64,000 nucleotides of DNA from Litsea cubeba. Lineage: Eukaryota; Streptophyta; Magnoliopsida; Laurales; Lauraceae. Position numbers and translations under genes: made by a program. Below are positions 43,483 to 54,901 of the stretch, piece after piece. The stretch spans positions 68,398,011 through 68,462,010 of the forward strand of contig CM022949.1 of the NCBI GenBank assembly GCA_012931725.1, in the 5' to 3' direction. How positions within the stretch are numbered: the stretch's first letter is position 1; the number at the start of each line of letters is the position of its first letter. The notes under the pieces were generated by a model, which saw only the letters and a list, made by a program, of their open reading frames with translations, was not told the DNA's origin and did not search any database.

Positions 43483-46468
43483 AAAGATCACTGCTTCCTA
43501 ACCTAACACCCATAGACTCAACATGAGAAGTGAAGACTTTCTCAGTAAGAGTCTTAGTGAAGGGGTCAGCTAAGTTATTTGCTGAAGCAATATGCTCCAC
43601 CACTATCTCTCCATCCTGAATGAATTCCCGAATCAAGTGGTACTTTCTCTGAATGTGCTTGCCTTTCTTGTGATTCCTGGGCTCTTTGCACTGTGCTACA
43701 GCACCAGTGTTATCGCAGTACATGACAATCGGTTTATGCACTGCAGGAACAACTCCCAATTCCAACAGGAATTTTCTGAGCCATACCGCTTCCTTCGCAG
43801 CTTCCGATGCCGCCACATACTCTGCTTCCATGGTAGAAGCAGCTATACAGGATTGCTTGACACTTCTCCATGATATAGCCCCTCCTGACAAAGTAAAGAC
43901 GTACCCTGAGGTAGACTTTCTGGCGTCACTATCAGATTGGCAATCAGAGTCTGTATACGCCAATGGCGTTAGATCATCTGCTCGAAAGGTTAGCATATAG
44001 TCTTTCGTTCTCCGAAGATAGTTGAATATATGCTTAACTGCTGTCCAATGCATAGGTCCAGGGTTTGACTGATATCTGCTAACCATGCCAACGGCAAAGC
44101 AAATATCTGGTCTAGTACATAACATAGCATACATGAGGCTTCCAACAGCGGATGCATATGGAACTCTCCTCATGGTCTCTATCTCTTCAGATGTCTTTGG
44201 ACATTGATCTCGGGACAGTGGTACTCCATGTCTAGAAGGTAGGAGGCCCTTCTTGGAGTCATGCATGTTAAACTTGACCAATATCTTCTCAATATAAGAA
44301 GATTGGGATAGGGCTAACATCTTATTCTTGCGATCACGCAAAAGCTTGATCCCTAAGATATAGCTGGCCTCACCCAAATCCTTCATCTGAAATTGAGAGG
44401 ATAACCAAACCTTTGTGGATGACAATAAACCTACATCATTTCCTATGAGTAATATGTCATCTACATATAGGACCAAAAATGCAACTGCTTTCCCATTTCC
44501 TTTCTTATACACACATGATTCATCAATGTTTTGATCAAAGCCAAAGGATTTGACTGCCTGATTAAACTTGATGTTCCATGCTCTAGATGCTTGCTTAAGT
44601 CCATAGATGGACTTCTTAAGTTTACAAACCATGTTATCTTGGCCACTAGCAATGAAGCCCTCTGGTTGCATCATATAGATGCATTCGTCAAGACTTCCAT
44701 TAAGAAAAGCTGTCTTGACATCCATCTGCCATATCTCGTAGTCATAATGACATGCGATGGCCAAGAGAATCCTTATGGACTTAAGCATAGCCACTGGTGA
44801 AAAGGTTTCCTCATAATCGATGCCCTCTTTCTGAGTATATCCTTTCGCCACCAGTCTTGCTTTGAAGGTTTCCACCTTCCCATCCACTCCTCTCTTTCTC
44901 TTGTAGATCCACTTGCACCCTATGGGTTTAATCCCTTCAGGTGCATCTACAAGTTCCCAGACTTGATTGGAATACAAAGAATCCATTTCAGATTTCATCG
45001 CTTGCTGCCACATGTCAGAATCTATATCCGTTACTGCTTCATCATAACTAGTAGGATCCTCAACCAGATCTCCAGAGTCTGTCTTAAAAGACACTCCTAA
45101 ATATCTTTCTGGTTGTCTAGAAATTCTCCCACTACGACGAGGCTCCGGAGTGTTCAAAGGAATATCTTGTTTATCTACTGTCTCAGGATCTGGTACAGAT
45201 GTTATAGGAGATTCCGAAAGAATTTCCTCAAGGGTTTCTTTACAACTAAGCTCTTGGTGCATCACACAATCATCCTCCAAGTACCTAGCATGAGTGCTGA
45301 TGAGCACTTTTTGCTCCTTTGGATGATAAAAGATGCCACCTCTCATTCCCTTAGGATACCCAATGAAGTAGCACATTTCTGATATGGGTTCTAGCTTGGT
45401 AGCTTTATCATTCAGTACATAAGCTGGACAACCCCAAATGTGGATATGATTTAAACTAGGTTTTCGACTTGTCCACATTTCTTGGGGTGTCCTAGGTACT
45501 GATTTAGAAGGTACCAGATTTAAAATGTATGCTGCTGCTTCTAGGGCATATCCCCAAAAAGATATAGGTAGGGTTGCATGACTCATCATGGACCTTACCA
45601 TATCAAAAAGGGTACGGTTTCTTCTCTCTGCTACACCATTTTGCTGGGGTGTACCCGGTGCAGACAACTGAGACACAATCCCATGTTGTGTGAGGTACTC
45701 CTTGAACTCACCCAGGAGGTACTCGCCACCTTGATCAGATCGAAGGGCTTTGATATGTTTTCCTAGTTGTAGCTCCGCCTCAGCCTTGAATTGTTTGAAT
45801 TTATCAAACGCCTCAGACTTGCGACGCATTAGGTATACATATCCATATCTAGAGTAATCATCGGTGAAGGTGATGTAATACTCATACCCTCCTCGACCCG
45901 GTTTGTTCATAGGACCACACACATCAGTGTGCATCAATTCTAACAACTCGTTTGACCTTAGTCCCTTTCCAGAGAATGACCGTTTGGTCATCTTTCCCTT
46001 GAGACAAGATTCGCACTGAGGAAAAGGTTCGAAATCTAATGAGCTCAACGGCCCATCTTCTACCAACCTCTGAATCCATTTTAGGTTAATGTGACCCAAA
46101 CGTAAGTGCCAAAGATATGTGTCATTGATTGAAGATACATTCCTCTTAAGTGAAGTTGAGTTTTCTTGTTGTACATTATGCAGTGTGGGAGCAATAGGAT
46201 ATATATAAAATAAGTTGTCATGTATTCTACCGGAACATATAATATTTCCATCTCTACTGATATCAATACCAGAATGGAAAGAAAATGAATAATTAAATTC
46301 AATTAATCTGGAAACTGAAATTAAATTCTTCCTCATGTCCGGAACATAGAAAACATTATTTAAAACTAATATCCTATTACATGAAAAATGTAAGGTAACT
46401 ACTCCTACTGCAACTGCCCAAACTTTAGCTCCAGTTCCGACTCTAAAGGCAAACTCTCCTTTTTTCAA
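43481..46468 (-). CDS. Copia B pol: protease remainder, integrase, reverse transcriptase, RNase H
   Basis: 995 codons, counted from a TTG because the frame is entered from gag; it is offset by one base from gag within the A6 run near 46462. In order: protease end, GAG-pre-integrase with HHCC zinc site (HLRLGHIN, CESCLKG), integrase catalytic D-D-E (MHTDVCGPM, RSDQGGEY, NGVAERRNRT), reverse transcriptase (GCKWIYKRKRG, FNGS-type NTP region, catalytic LYVDDILLIG) and RNase H (AYTDSDCQSD, STMEAEYVAASEA, DNTGAV). The end LADPFTKTL is typical of Copia. No stop interrupts it. Most likely one original gag-pol frame with a single-base insertion. Confidence 0.92.
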   Translation of the reverse strand: MKKGEFAFRVGTGAKVWAVAVGVVTLHFSCNRILVLNNVFYVPDMRKNLISVSRLIEFNYSFSFHSGIDISRDGNIICSGRIHDNLFYIYPIAPTLHNVQQENSTSLKRNVSSINDTYLWHLRLGHINLKWIQRLVEDGPLSSLDFEPFPQCESCLKGKMTKRSFSGKGLRSNELLELMHTDVCGPMNKPGRGGYEYYITFTDDYSRYGYVYLMRRKSEAFDKFKQFKAEAELQLGKHIKALRSDQGGEYLLGEFKEYLTQHGIVSQLSAPGTPQQNGVAERRNRTLFDMVRSMMSHATLPISFWGYALEAAAYILNLVPSKSVPRTPQEMWTSRKPSLNHIHIWGCPAYVLNDKATKLEPISEMCYFIGYPKGMRGGIFYHPKEQKVLISTHARYLEDDCVMHQELSCKETLEEILSESPITSVPDPETVDKQDIPLNTPEPRRSGRISRQPERYLGVSFKTDSGDLVEDPTSYDEAVTDIDSDMWQQAMKSEMDSLYSNQVWELVDAPEGIKPIGCKWIYKRKRGVDGKVETFKARLVAKGYTQKEGIDYEETFSPVAMLKSIRILLAIACHYDYEIWQMDVKTAFLNGSLDECIYMMQPEGFIASGQDNMVCKLKKSIYGLKQASRAWNIKFNQAVKSFGFDQNIDESCVYKKGNGKAVAFLVLYVDDILLIGNDVGLLSSTKVWLSSQFQMKDLGEASYILGIKLLRDRKNKMLALSQSSYIEKILVKFNMHDSKKGLLPSRHGVPLSRDQCPKTSEEIETMRRVPYASAVGSLMYAMLCTRPDICFAVGMVSRYQSNPGPMHWTAVKHIFNYLRRTKDYMLTFRADDLTPLAYTDSDCQSDSDARKSTSGYVFTLSGGAISWRSVKQSCIAASTMEAEYVAASEAAKEAVWLRKFLLELGVVPAVHKPIVMYCDNTGAVAQCKEPRNHKKGKHIQRKYHLIREFIQDGEIVVEHIASANNLADPFTKTLTEKVFTSHVESMGVRLGSSDL

Positions 46469-47537
46469 TTCTCTGCATTATCTGAAACCCCTGCAATGAA
46501 TTGCAGATATGATTAGTGGCTCCTGAGTCTACTATCCATGAGTCAGTAGAATCAACCACTAGATAAGTTTCAATGTAGTATGAAAAAGATGTACCTTTCT
46601 TAACTGAGGCCAGGAACTTGGGACAATCTTTCTTCCAATGACCTTTGAGGCCACACTTGAAGCATTTCCCTTTGGGCTTTCCATCTGTACCCTTGTCCTT
46701 CTTATTTCCAGCATTGTCCTTTTTCTGCCCTTTTCCCTTGTTTTGCTTCTTCTTGGACTTCTTCCCTTTCGGGTTTAGTTTAGAGGAAGACTGGAAAAAA
46801 TGAGCTTGGGCTTTGGGCTTCATGATGGCCTCTGCCGCCTGGAGTTCTTTCATTAACTCAGGTAGAGTCATGTCCATCTTGCTCATATTGAAATTGAGCT
46901 TGAACTGATTGAAAGAGTCCGGCAGAGTTTCGAGAATCATGTCAGTTTGACTCCCAGCATCAATCTCAGCCCCTAGAATCTCAGCTTCATTGAAACAATC
47001 CATCAGCTTGAGCATATGCTCTCTGACAGGTGTTCCCTCAGCCATCCTAGCATTCATGATGGTCCTTATAGCAGCTTGCCTAGCTGGCCTGCTCTTGTCT
47101 GCGAACATCTCAGACAAGGACATCATGATTTCATAGGCTGTGTCCATATGCTCGTGTTGTGTTTGCAACATGTTGGACATGGAAGCAAGCATGTAGCATT
47201 TGGCCATGCTATTCGCTTTCTTCCATTTCCTTTCAGCCTCCCGCTGGTCATCAGTAGAATTAGCATCAATATTGGGACAATTTTCCAGCAAGACATACTT
47301 GTACTCCTCAGCAGTGAGTACTATGTCAAGATTTCTCTTCCAATCTACGTAGTTAGGGCCAGTCAGTTTATTCTCACGAAGAATGCACATCAACGGACTA
47401 AAAGAGTCTTTACCCATCTCTTTCTGGATATAAAACGGTTTATAATTAGACATGCAGTATATATGTAATATGCATATGGTGCTTGTTACAAAAGGAAAAA
47501 CAAAATACAAAAAACTTTTTACATTATTCAACCCCAA
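46443..47537 (-). CDS. Copia B gag with start of protease
   Basis: 364 codons from the first upstream ATG. A more typical start is MGKDSFSPLMC, about 40 residues in, because the preceding hydrophobic stretch is unlike gag. The UBN2-type capsid domain (NKLTGPNYVDWKRNLDIVL through TLPELMKELQAAEA) is followed by a Lys-rich linker, one zinc knuckle CFKCGLKGHWKKDC and the aspartic protease motif SWIVDSGATNHIC near residue 338. The frame ends at a run of six A residues; the remaining protease continues in the next frame as pol. Role: particle formation, RNA packaging and polyprotein cleavage. Confidence 0.9.
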   Translation of the reverse strand: MGLNNVKSFLYFVFPFVTSTICILHIYCMSNYKPFYIQKEMGKDSFSPLMCILRENKLTGPNYVDWKRNLDIVLTAEEYKYVLLENCPNIDANSTDDQREAERKWKKANSMAKCYMLASMSNMLQTQHEHMDTAYEIMMSLSEMFADKSRPARQAAIRTIMNARMAEGTPVREHMLKLMDCFNEAEILGAEIDAGSQTDMILETLPDSFNQFKLNFNMSKMDMTLPELMKELQAAEAIMKPKAQAHFFQSSSKLNPKGKKSKKKQNKGKGQKKDNAGNKKDKGTDGKPKGKCFKCGLKGHWKKDCPKFLASVKKGTSFSYYIETYLVVDSTDSWIVDSGATNHICNSLQGFQIMQRIEKRRVCL

Positions 47538-47540
47538 TCA

Positions 47541-49157
47541 TAATGTATCAGTGTTTCAACCTCCTCATAGACCCTCCATCGAAGGGATGGCCGAGCCTAC
47601 AGTCACGTTGAATTAAGGCAGACTTATTTGGATTATCACTATCTGGATACACATCCAGTGGTAGTCCAATCACTGATTGGTTTGGCCTCATATGACAAAT
47701 AACATTTAACTCCTAAGGAGAGGTTATTACCATCTTATGTCAAGTGTATAACCATCTCTTATGAAATTTCCCAGAATGTCTATGATTAAGTCCTCCGAAG
47801 GGAAGAGACTTTTATCCTTTCTAGAAGTGAACTTTAGAAAAGAGCTCCACCGAAGGGATGGCCGCTCCCACCAACACTTCATTGACATTCTATAGAAGTG
47901 ATCTTTAGTAAAGAACTCCACCGAAGGGATGGCCGCTCCTACTAACACCTCATTATGAATATTCACATTAGTTCACCCATTAACCCATCAAAGCGTTCTT
48001 TAGTTAAAGAACTCCACCGAAGGGATGGCCGTTCCCACTAACACTTTAATGAGGTAACAGGAACCGAGAATGGAAGGCCGTGGAGTCTTTCCTAAAACCC
48101 CTCTCCCACTTGATTATTTATCGCTAGGGTTTATACTTTTTGACCTTTACATTGTTTTACTCAAAAGCTCTTTTTAAATCTAGCAAACTTGGTTAATTAA
48201 ATTTATGACTTAAGTCATCTTAAAATTAAATAACCTTTGCTTTAAAACATTTGAGCAAATCCCTTCAAAGAGTCAAAAACCTATCTTGGGTTATGAAAAC
48301 CCATAGGTAGCATCTAATTAGATTTTAGTTTAGCCTTCTTTGGAAACCAAGGGTACCAAGATGAACTAAACCCTATCCAATTTTAAACCTTAGACAAATA
48401 GAAGGTGCTGGTCTAAGTTCCATTTAAAACAATTTGCCAAACTAAAAATAATCTAATACAATAAAGATGCCAATTTTAGAACCTAATGGTGGCCATGTTT
48501 CTAGGTGACAATTATAGCAATTATATAAAGCACTCATCCATGCATTCCATATATAAAAGCAAATAAAAGTATGCAATCCTTGATGGCTCCTTGCTCTTCG
48601 GACTTGTAATCCTTATCGAACTAGGACATCAAGAATAGGTCTCATCTTTCACCAAGAAGTCTTGTCTCCTCCACCACTAAGGAGTCCGGTTACTTGCAAC
48701 CTTTCTTGAAACTTTCTTCTTTTTGCTTGATCCAATAAATTAAATTTATACAAGAAAACCCATAAAAAACAAAAACCCAAATTACATTGGAGATACCTAT
48801 GCTTTTCAAGAAAGCTTACATCAAGACTAGTTGGAATAAAAGTAAAGAAAGAATTACAACTTCCTATGATTGCTAAACGCGCAATCGTACACTTTCCAAC
48901 TAATGAAAAAACATCCAAATCCACATAACAATCATGCGAACCATCAAGGATGCAATTCATGGCTGCAAACAAAGAGATTAGTGCATGCAAACTCACTATG
49001 TGCATCATTAAATAAATCTGGAAAATAAATTCCAGCAATGTTAATGAAACTTGCACACAACATGCATCACAACATAACTTTAATAGGGTGCCACCATACC
49101 CATAATCAATCTAGGATTAATTATACACAACATGGGATCATGATTTCACATGGAGTG
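47541..49157 (-). other. Untranslated leader of Copia B
   Basis: Between PBS and gag. Apart from the hairpin repeats at 47570-48040 it has no coding features; the longest frame (48649-49056, minus) has no recognisable domain. A long gag leader usually holds packaging and dimerisation signals. Confidence 0.55.
47570..48040 (-). repeat. Leader repeats of Copia B with a short hairpin
   Basis: Four copies of a 15-bp core (47576-47590, 47847-47861, 47918-47932, 48014-48028) inside longer imperfect repeats. On the sense strand the core reads CCATCCCTTCGGTGG (first copy CCATCCCTTCGATGG). This can fold as a 5-bp stem with a CCTTC loop; the single change keeps pairing. They lie in the untranslated leader just upstream of gag. 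Confidence 0.75.
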
Positions 49158-49169
49158 GCTCTGATACCA
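49158..49169 (-). promoter_or_regulatory. Primer-binding site of Copia B
   Basis: TGGTATCAGAGC on the minus strand, one base from the 5' LTR; initiator-tRNA-Met primer site. Confidence 0.92.
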
Positions 49170-49170
49170 C

Positions 49171-51185
49171 TGAAAGAAACTGCGATTCAAATCTAAATTA
49201 GCGGAAGATATTCATGGCTAATTTGTAACATGACAGATTTTAAAAAAATCTGATTTGGCCAGCATAAATCAGCCATATAGATCGCATGAGAACTCTATGA
49301 ATTCATGACCAACAAGTGTATAATTAAAGAAGAATGGAGAAGACTTATACCTCGAAGATTTGTAGACTTCAAATCTCTGAAAAAATAGATCCAAAGACCC
49401 GAACTCAGACTTGCAATTAGCAAACAAGTTGCTGGAATTTTCTGCACTAGTATTGCCTTTGATCTTCTCCTCTATCTCACTTCCAAATCTGATTGGCTAA
49501 GATGGTGGGATCTTAATTTAGGAATCAAGAACTATTTCTCAAGTGGAAAATCTCAGAACTTAAGCTCTCAACTATCAAGAAGAGAACCTCCAAAGGGCTG
49601 GACGTGTGGCTCTCCTAGTGGCTCACAAAGTGTTGCAATTCTTGTTCTAGTGTTGGACGTCCAAGGGTAGGCTTAGTTTCTTTTATAGAAACTTTGTGGA
49701 AACCTTTTCCATTTAGTTATCTCTTCTTATTCTAATTTATGTCCAAAAAGGAAAGACTTATTTCCTTTAAGAAACACTCTAATTAGAAAAGGAAACCAAA
49801 AAGAACTTTCCATACAATTAGTAATACTAGTTGTAGAACACTTACTAATTTTAAGTTCCTAATCCAAAAAGGAAACTAACTCATAGGAATACTAATCCAA
49901 AGAGGAGTCCAACTTTCCAAGTAGAGTCCTACTCAAAGTTGGAAACCTTACCCATGGAAATCCTATTATGGACGTCCCACATATCAATGCACACCATGGC
50001 CCACACACAATTTATCTAGAGTTAAATTCATGTATGCCATCAAAGGCCTATTTGAATTTAAACTCAAAATTATTTTTCACTAAAATAATTCATCCTTATG
50101 TTATCTAAACATCTTAGGAAACCATGCCAATCTTGGTAAGTGACTAGAGAAGGGACCAAAAGACATATTTGCCATTGGCTCCCAAAATGACCAAAATGTC
50201 CATGCTAAACCCATAGCAACATTAAGACCATTTTAACCTTAACTCATTCCACTAAAGAGTTATGGTTGAACTCCAAGGACAAATATATATTATAATAAGC
50301 TCGTCATAAGATGACGGTTGTCTTCGACCTACTAAGTGTAATGACCTGAATGCCCCTCTATGTAACATCCATAATCGAGTCAGGTTATCACATGTACTAT
50401 CAACCTTCCCGATTACATCTAAACCTTAGAACTTCATATCCTTAAACATAATCATCATTCGAATATCATTCTCTTGATCTAGGGAGCGACCCACAAGTTC
50501 AATATCCATATGGAACATCCATATACTAAGATCTTAGATTTTGATGATTAATCGGATAATTCTAAGGGGACGATTATTCCATCATCAGATGGCATAGATT
50601 CTATATTGCATTTGCACGTCCCAACTGATCAAGTCCGAGTACCCAAAACACAGAGCTGTTGACCCATGAATAGAATCTCACCCATAGTGAATTAAAGCAC
50701 AAGAACTTGACTTCGTCAGTTCATCCACAAATGCTCAAGATTAAGAGAACCGGTTACTTAGTAGCATGAGGTGACTTGATCTCTTTTCTGTGATAGTACT
50801 ATTTTAGAGATCACACCTACAATGGTCCTGTTCAATGCATGACACATGCACTAATGAGATAGATCCGGGAAAGCCCTCCCGTGACTTAGGTATGTCACCC
50901 TATATAGGAGAGTATCTCATTATAACTTCTACCAAGATGAAGTGCCCAGCTCCATCTTTCAGTTATGAACAAATATGATGTTTCCAGTTGTCCATGAATA
51001 AGACCTATCTGTGTGTAGACACTACACACCTAATTCATTTACTAGAAACAATGGGCCTTACGCAACCATACATATATACATGTTTAAGCATAAAAGAGTC
51101 TTTTCATTAAATAACCAGTTAAATATCCAGTAACAAAAGATGAGAATGCAGCTAGTGGGCTTTAGGGCATACACCAATCCCAACA
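49171..51185 (-). repeat. 5' LTR of Copia B
   Basis: 2015 bp, TGAAAGAAACTGCG...CCAATCCCAACA on the plus strand, and about 99.6% identical to the other LTR. A TATAAAAG box lies on the minus strand at 49680-49687. Confidence 0.95.
49680..49687 (-). promoter_or_regulatory. TATA box in the 5' LTR of Copia B
   Basis: TATAAAAG on the minus strand, roughly 510 bp before the LTR end. The same site is at 41961-41968 in the 3' LTR. Confidence 0.65.
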
Positions 51186-51869
51186 TTGATATCTTGGAAA
51201 ACAGCTTCACAGTCAGCATCCCAGACAAAGTTGACACCTTTTTCATCAACCGGGAGAATGGACGGCATTTCCCCGAAAGATTGGAGATGAACCGTCTGAT
51301 GTAGGCCAATCTCCCTTGAAGCCCTTTGAGTTCTCTCAAGGTTCTTGGAGAGGGCATTTCTAGAATGGCTTTGACTTTTATAGGGTCAAGCTCTATTCCA
51401 GCTTTCTAAACTAGGAATCCGAGGAACTTACCCGACGAGACGCCGAAGAAGCATTTCAAAGGATTCATTCGCAGTTTGTGTTTGCGAAGCCGGAGGAAGA
51501 CTTCTCGAAGGTCTTCAAGATGATCTTCTTTTCTTTTGCTTTTGACAGCGATGTCATCATCGTAACATTCAACCGTCTTGTGCTGGATATCTTGGAATAT
51601 CTTCATCATAGCCTCTGATATGTGGCACCAGCATTTTTCAGACCAAATGGCATGACAGTGTAGCAATACACGCCAAATGGGGTCCGAAAAGATGTATGTT
51701 TTTCATCTTCAGGATGCATCTTTATCTAATTGTAGCCAGAGAAGCCATCCATGAATGTCATTCGCTCGAATCCACAGGTATTATCAATAATTACCTCTGG
51801 TATGGGGAGCGGAAATTCATCTTTTGGGCATGCGCCATTCAGGTCTCTATAGTCAATACAGACCCTGAT
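51186..51869 (-). pseudogene. Gypsy II reverse transcriptase, 3' part, and RNase H start
   Basis: On the minus strand: RVCIDYRDLNGACPKDEFPL, then FSGYN with a TAG where Gln normally follows, MPFGLKNAGATYQR-like sequence with a frame change, YDDDIAVKSK (catalytic motif, Asp for the usual Val/Met at its third position), KCFFGVSSGKFLG and RRFISNLSGKCRPFSRLMKK. Interrupted at 51186 by Copia B; the RNase H resumes below 41451. Two TAG stops and frame changes inactivate it. Confidence 0.85.
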
Positions 51870-53003
51870 CTACCCGTTTTTCTTTGTCACGGGGACAATG
51901 TTGGCCAACCATTCAGGATGTTGTTCCTCGCGGATGAAGCCGACGTTTTTGAGTTTTTGAACTTCTTGTTCAATTTTATCCATCACATCTGGATGGAATC
52001 TTCTTTGGCCTTGCTTGACAGGCTTGATGTCTTCTTGAAGATTGAGTTTGTGGACCGCTATTTTGGGGTCTAAGCCAGGCATTTTAGTGTAAGACCATGC
52101 AAAGCAATCAACGAACTCACGAAGAAAGGCAATATACTCGGGCAACTCATCATCCTTTATATTCTTGCTTATGAATACAGGACGTGGGTTATCTGGTGTT
52201 CCCAAGTCTATCTTTTGAATAGGATCTTCTGTTGGAAGGTTCGAAGGTGGTTCCTCCATAATATTTTCGGAGGCTTCCAGCTCAACGAAACCTTCTGGGG
52301 TTTCAAGGGCATTTACAGACCAAGCTTTTGTTCCTTTCCACGGGATTTCTTGATTGGTAATTTTTCCAAGGCTTGGTATGAGATAATCCCAATCGCCTGT
52401 TGAAACCGGGTCGAAGTAGGCTACTTCTTTTGGAGATGAGGGTTCTTCTGGGTCAGAAGACCATACGTCTGTGCCATCGGACAACTCCTCTTCATTTTCG
52501 GAGAAATCGTGCCAATTGGATGAGCTTCCTGGATCTTTGTCAGGTGACTCATCAAAGAGATATCCAGGGAGATCGATGTCTTCATGGACTTGAGATGTTG
52601 AGGCTTGGTCAGTATATTGACTTTTAAGCCTTTGTGTCAACTGTCTCAGGGGAGTGTCGGGATCATACCCTAACCCGTGTGAAGACTTTTCTACATAGCC
52701 GTAGAGTCTCCAATCTTCCAGCTGGCTTTTGGTCAAGACGGGCCCCAATGGCGTGAGAATACCGCGTCTTTCTCCCAAACCGACTGGGTTTTGAGCGTCA
52801 TAGCCCATTTTCTTCATAATAGCTTGTGCCACAGAACTATATAAGGATAGTTGAGGCATACCTTCATTTTGGAAAGGTTCAAGCATGGAGTTTGATGAAG
52901 AGGCATCCGATCTATGGAAGAAGATCGGCTTTTCCTTTGCTGAAGTTGCTGGAACAACGAAGGAAGCTAACATAGGATCTTCTTTGTCAGAAATTGTCTC
53001 CAT
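51870..53003 (-). pseudogene. Gypsy II G-patch-like segment and reverse transcriptase N terminus
   Basis: 377-codon frame. Residues about 60-85 (AIMKKMGYDAQNPVGLGERR) resemble a G-patch, an RNA-interaction motif seen between protease and RT in Ogre/Tat elements. An acidic linker (about 150-250) follows, and from about residue 300 the RT start: FAWSYTKMPGLDPKIAVHKL, RRFHPDVMDKIEQEV, PEWLANIVPVTKKNG. A TAG replaces the next Trp position and ends the frame. Confidence 0.8.
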
Positions 53004-53142
53004 TGGAGTAAGAGCAGGCTGAACTTGCTGAGTGTCAGCTTGCTTGATGTGTCGTCTTCTGGCTCTGAATCTGAATCCGTGTCTTGCATGATAGGCACGA
53101 AAGAGACAACAAATTTGGCCCTAGACTTTTGCTTTGCCTTCT

Positions 53143-53502
53143 TCACTTTAGTTGTGATGACCAAAGGCTTTGAAGGTTTGAGGGAGATGATGAAGGGAGT
53201 TTGAATGCTCTCTTCGGATTTACCGGATGGTTTGTTTTCTTCTGGTGATTGTTGAGGAGCCTTGCCTTTATTTTCTGGTGATTTTCGGCAAAGGGTGCTG
53301 TGTTCTTCTCTTCTTCTTCTTTTTCACCTTCATACATTTGTGAGTCTGCAAAGTGGACTTCTTTACCTTTGAAGGGTTTTTTGTCCGCAAAGACTCGATG
53401 TATCATGCCGTCGTCGCCAAAAACTTGATGCATTGATGTAGAGTTGAAGGGACAACACCATTCTCGTGGATCCAGGGGCGTTCGAGAAGGATGTTGTAGC
53501 AT
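53143..53502 (-). pseudogene. Gypsy II linker after protease
   Basis: Frame-shifted continuation of protease (residues reading FGDDGMIHRVFADKKPFKGKE), followed by a Glu/Lys-rich linker. It is the segment between protease and the G-patch region; no independent domain. Confidence 0.6.
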
Positions 53503-53726
53503 GAAGGGGTTTTTATTGCATACACTGTGACCTCAGAGATAAGATCACCAATCTGCAACTTGAACCTGATTTTGCCAATACGCCTTTGAGTACTCCCATC
53601 GTATCCAAAGATAGATACAGATGTGTGGCTCAGTTTGCTGGGTGGGATGCCCAACTCTTCGAGAGCCGAAGTGGAGATGAGGTTGAGTGCAGAACCTGGG
53701 TCGATCTGAACTCTGTGCATAGGCAT
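53403..53726 (-). pseudogene. Gypsy II aspartic protease
   Basis: VQIDPGSALNLISTSALEEL has the Tat/Ogre-type protease active site (D-P-G-S-A), followed by IFGYDGSTQRRIGKI and the C-terminal block YNILLERPWIHENG. The Asp is kept. The frame shifts at both ends, near 53726 and 53403. Confidence 0.8.
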
Positions 53727-54901
53727 TTCCTTGATGTACCCTGTGAAGTACAGGGTCGGTTATGCCTTGTTTCGCCAAGTAGGAGGTCGTCCTTTATGAA
53801 GGCGATGGTTGCACTAGCTGCTTTTTTGACCGAGAGGCATTCAATGCATGATCCCTCAGTTTTCTTCTTTTCTCCCTTTGAGGAAGCTTCTGAGTTTTTG
53901 ACTCGGTAGTCCATTTCAATTTGGAGGACTTGCGGGGCATGTTTGTCGACATCCTCATTCTGCTTTTGTAATTCTGAAACGAGATTATCACGAGTGTGCG
54001 GAGACATTCGCAACAAATCTAGGATGTGCAGACGTGTAGGTATGTGCTTGAAGTGTTCAATCAAGTCATACTTGAAAGCCTCCTTAGGGCCTGCATGTTC
54101 ATCATTGTTGCCACTAGGGGCGCTCACAACATCTTTTCCCGAAGGAAGATTGGTTGTAATTTTTGTGGTAGTCCCGGCCAGAGCGGGTGCCTCTACCAAC
54201 TTCGAGAGCTTCTTGAGAAGGGTCTTCGTTTGGAAGATTGTCTTCAGGATCAAGAGACTGTCGTTTTTCATTTGCTGAGGATGTATCAGCAGCAGAGTTG
54301 CCATCCTCAGTGATTGTGTTGCACAGAGCATTTTTCGGGAACAAGTCCTGAACAGCATCCATCAATCTTTCTTCTTCGTTGACCAATTCATCGTCCCAAG
54401 CATCAATAGCTGGAATTCTTTAGTCAGGAAGGGTGTGAACTTTGAAGTCACAGTCTCAGGAGAAGAAACCTGAGAGGGTGTCATCTTAGTGAAAGTCACG
54501 TGAGATGAGGTGGCTCCAGAAGATACATTGCTAGGCGTCGCCAAGTGTAAGTGCTCTCATCAGACGATGCTTCGGAAGAGCTGTAATCCCGAATTATCAC
54601 ATTGCAGGAAGCTCTGACAGGAGACGTTGCCTGATCGGAAGCAGACTCATCCTCGGATGTAAGAGGATCATTTATCCAGCAATTTTCTCCATTTTCAGGA
54701 GTTAAGGGAGGATGTACCTGATGGTCTTTAGGGACTCCAGGCTCTGGATTGCGAGGAGGCTCGTTGACGCGGTCTTGCTCTTGTTCTAAAGCGAGACGCT
54801 GGAAGATCCTTGCATATTCTTCAAGATCAGGCATGGGAGCCAAATCTTCTTCTTCATCAACTCTTTGTGGCTCAACATTGTTGATTTCCACTGGAGCAAT
54901 G
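53630..54901 (-). pseudogene. Gypsy II gag-protease linker, 3' part
   Basis: Frames at 54891-54496, 54386-54114 and 54358-53630 together give an acidic, Ser/Glu-rich linker with no catalytic motif. It is cut at 54901/54902 by Copia C and continues at 62659. The last bases before the insertion, CAATG (54897-54901), are the target-site duplication. Confidence 0.6.

Larger units (their letters stand above)
41452..51185 (-). mobile_element. Copia B: complete, recent Ty1/Copia retrotransposon
   Basis: 9734 bp, minus strand: 5' LTR 49171-51185, PBS 49158-49169, a 1.6-kb leader with hairpin repeats, gag, pol, polypurine tract, 3' LTR 41452-43466. TSD is TTGAT (41447-41451 and 51186-51190). Both LTRs are exactly 2015 bp with about seven mismatches seen by eye, so insertion is recent. 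Gag and pol are complete apart from a one-base frame offset at the protease. The target was the RNase H gene of Gypsy II. Confidence 0.95.

Noticed and set aside
48649..49056. 135-codon minus-strand frame in the Copia B leader
   Set aside because: Hydrophobic, no domain, and placed between PBS and gag where non-coding leader is expected; a chance frame seems more likely than a gene.
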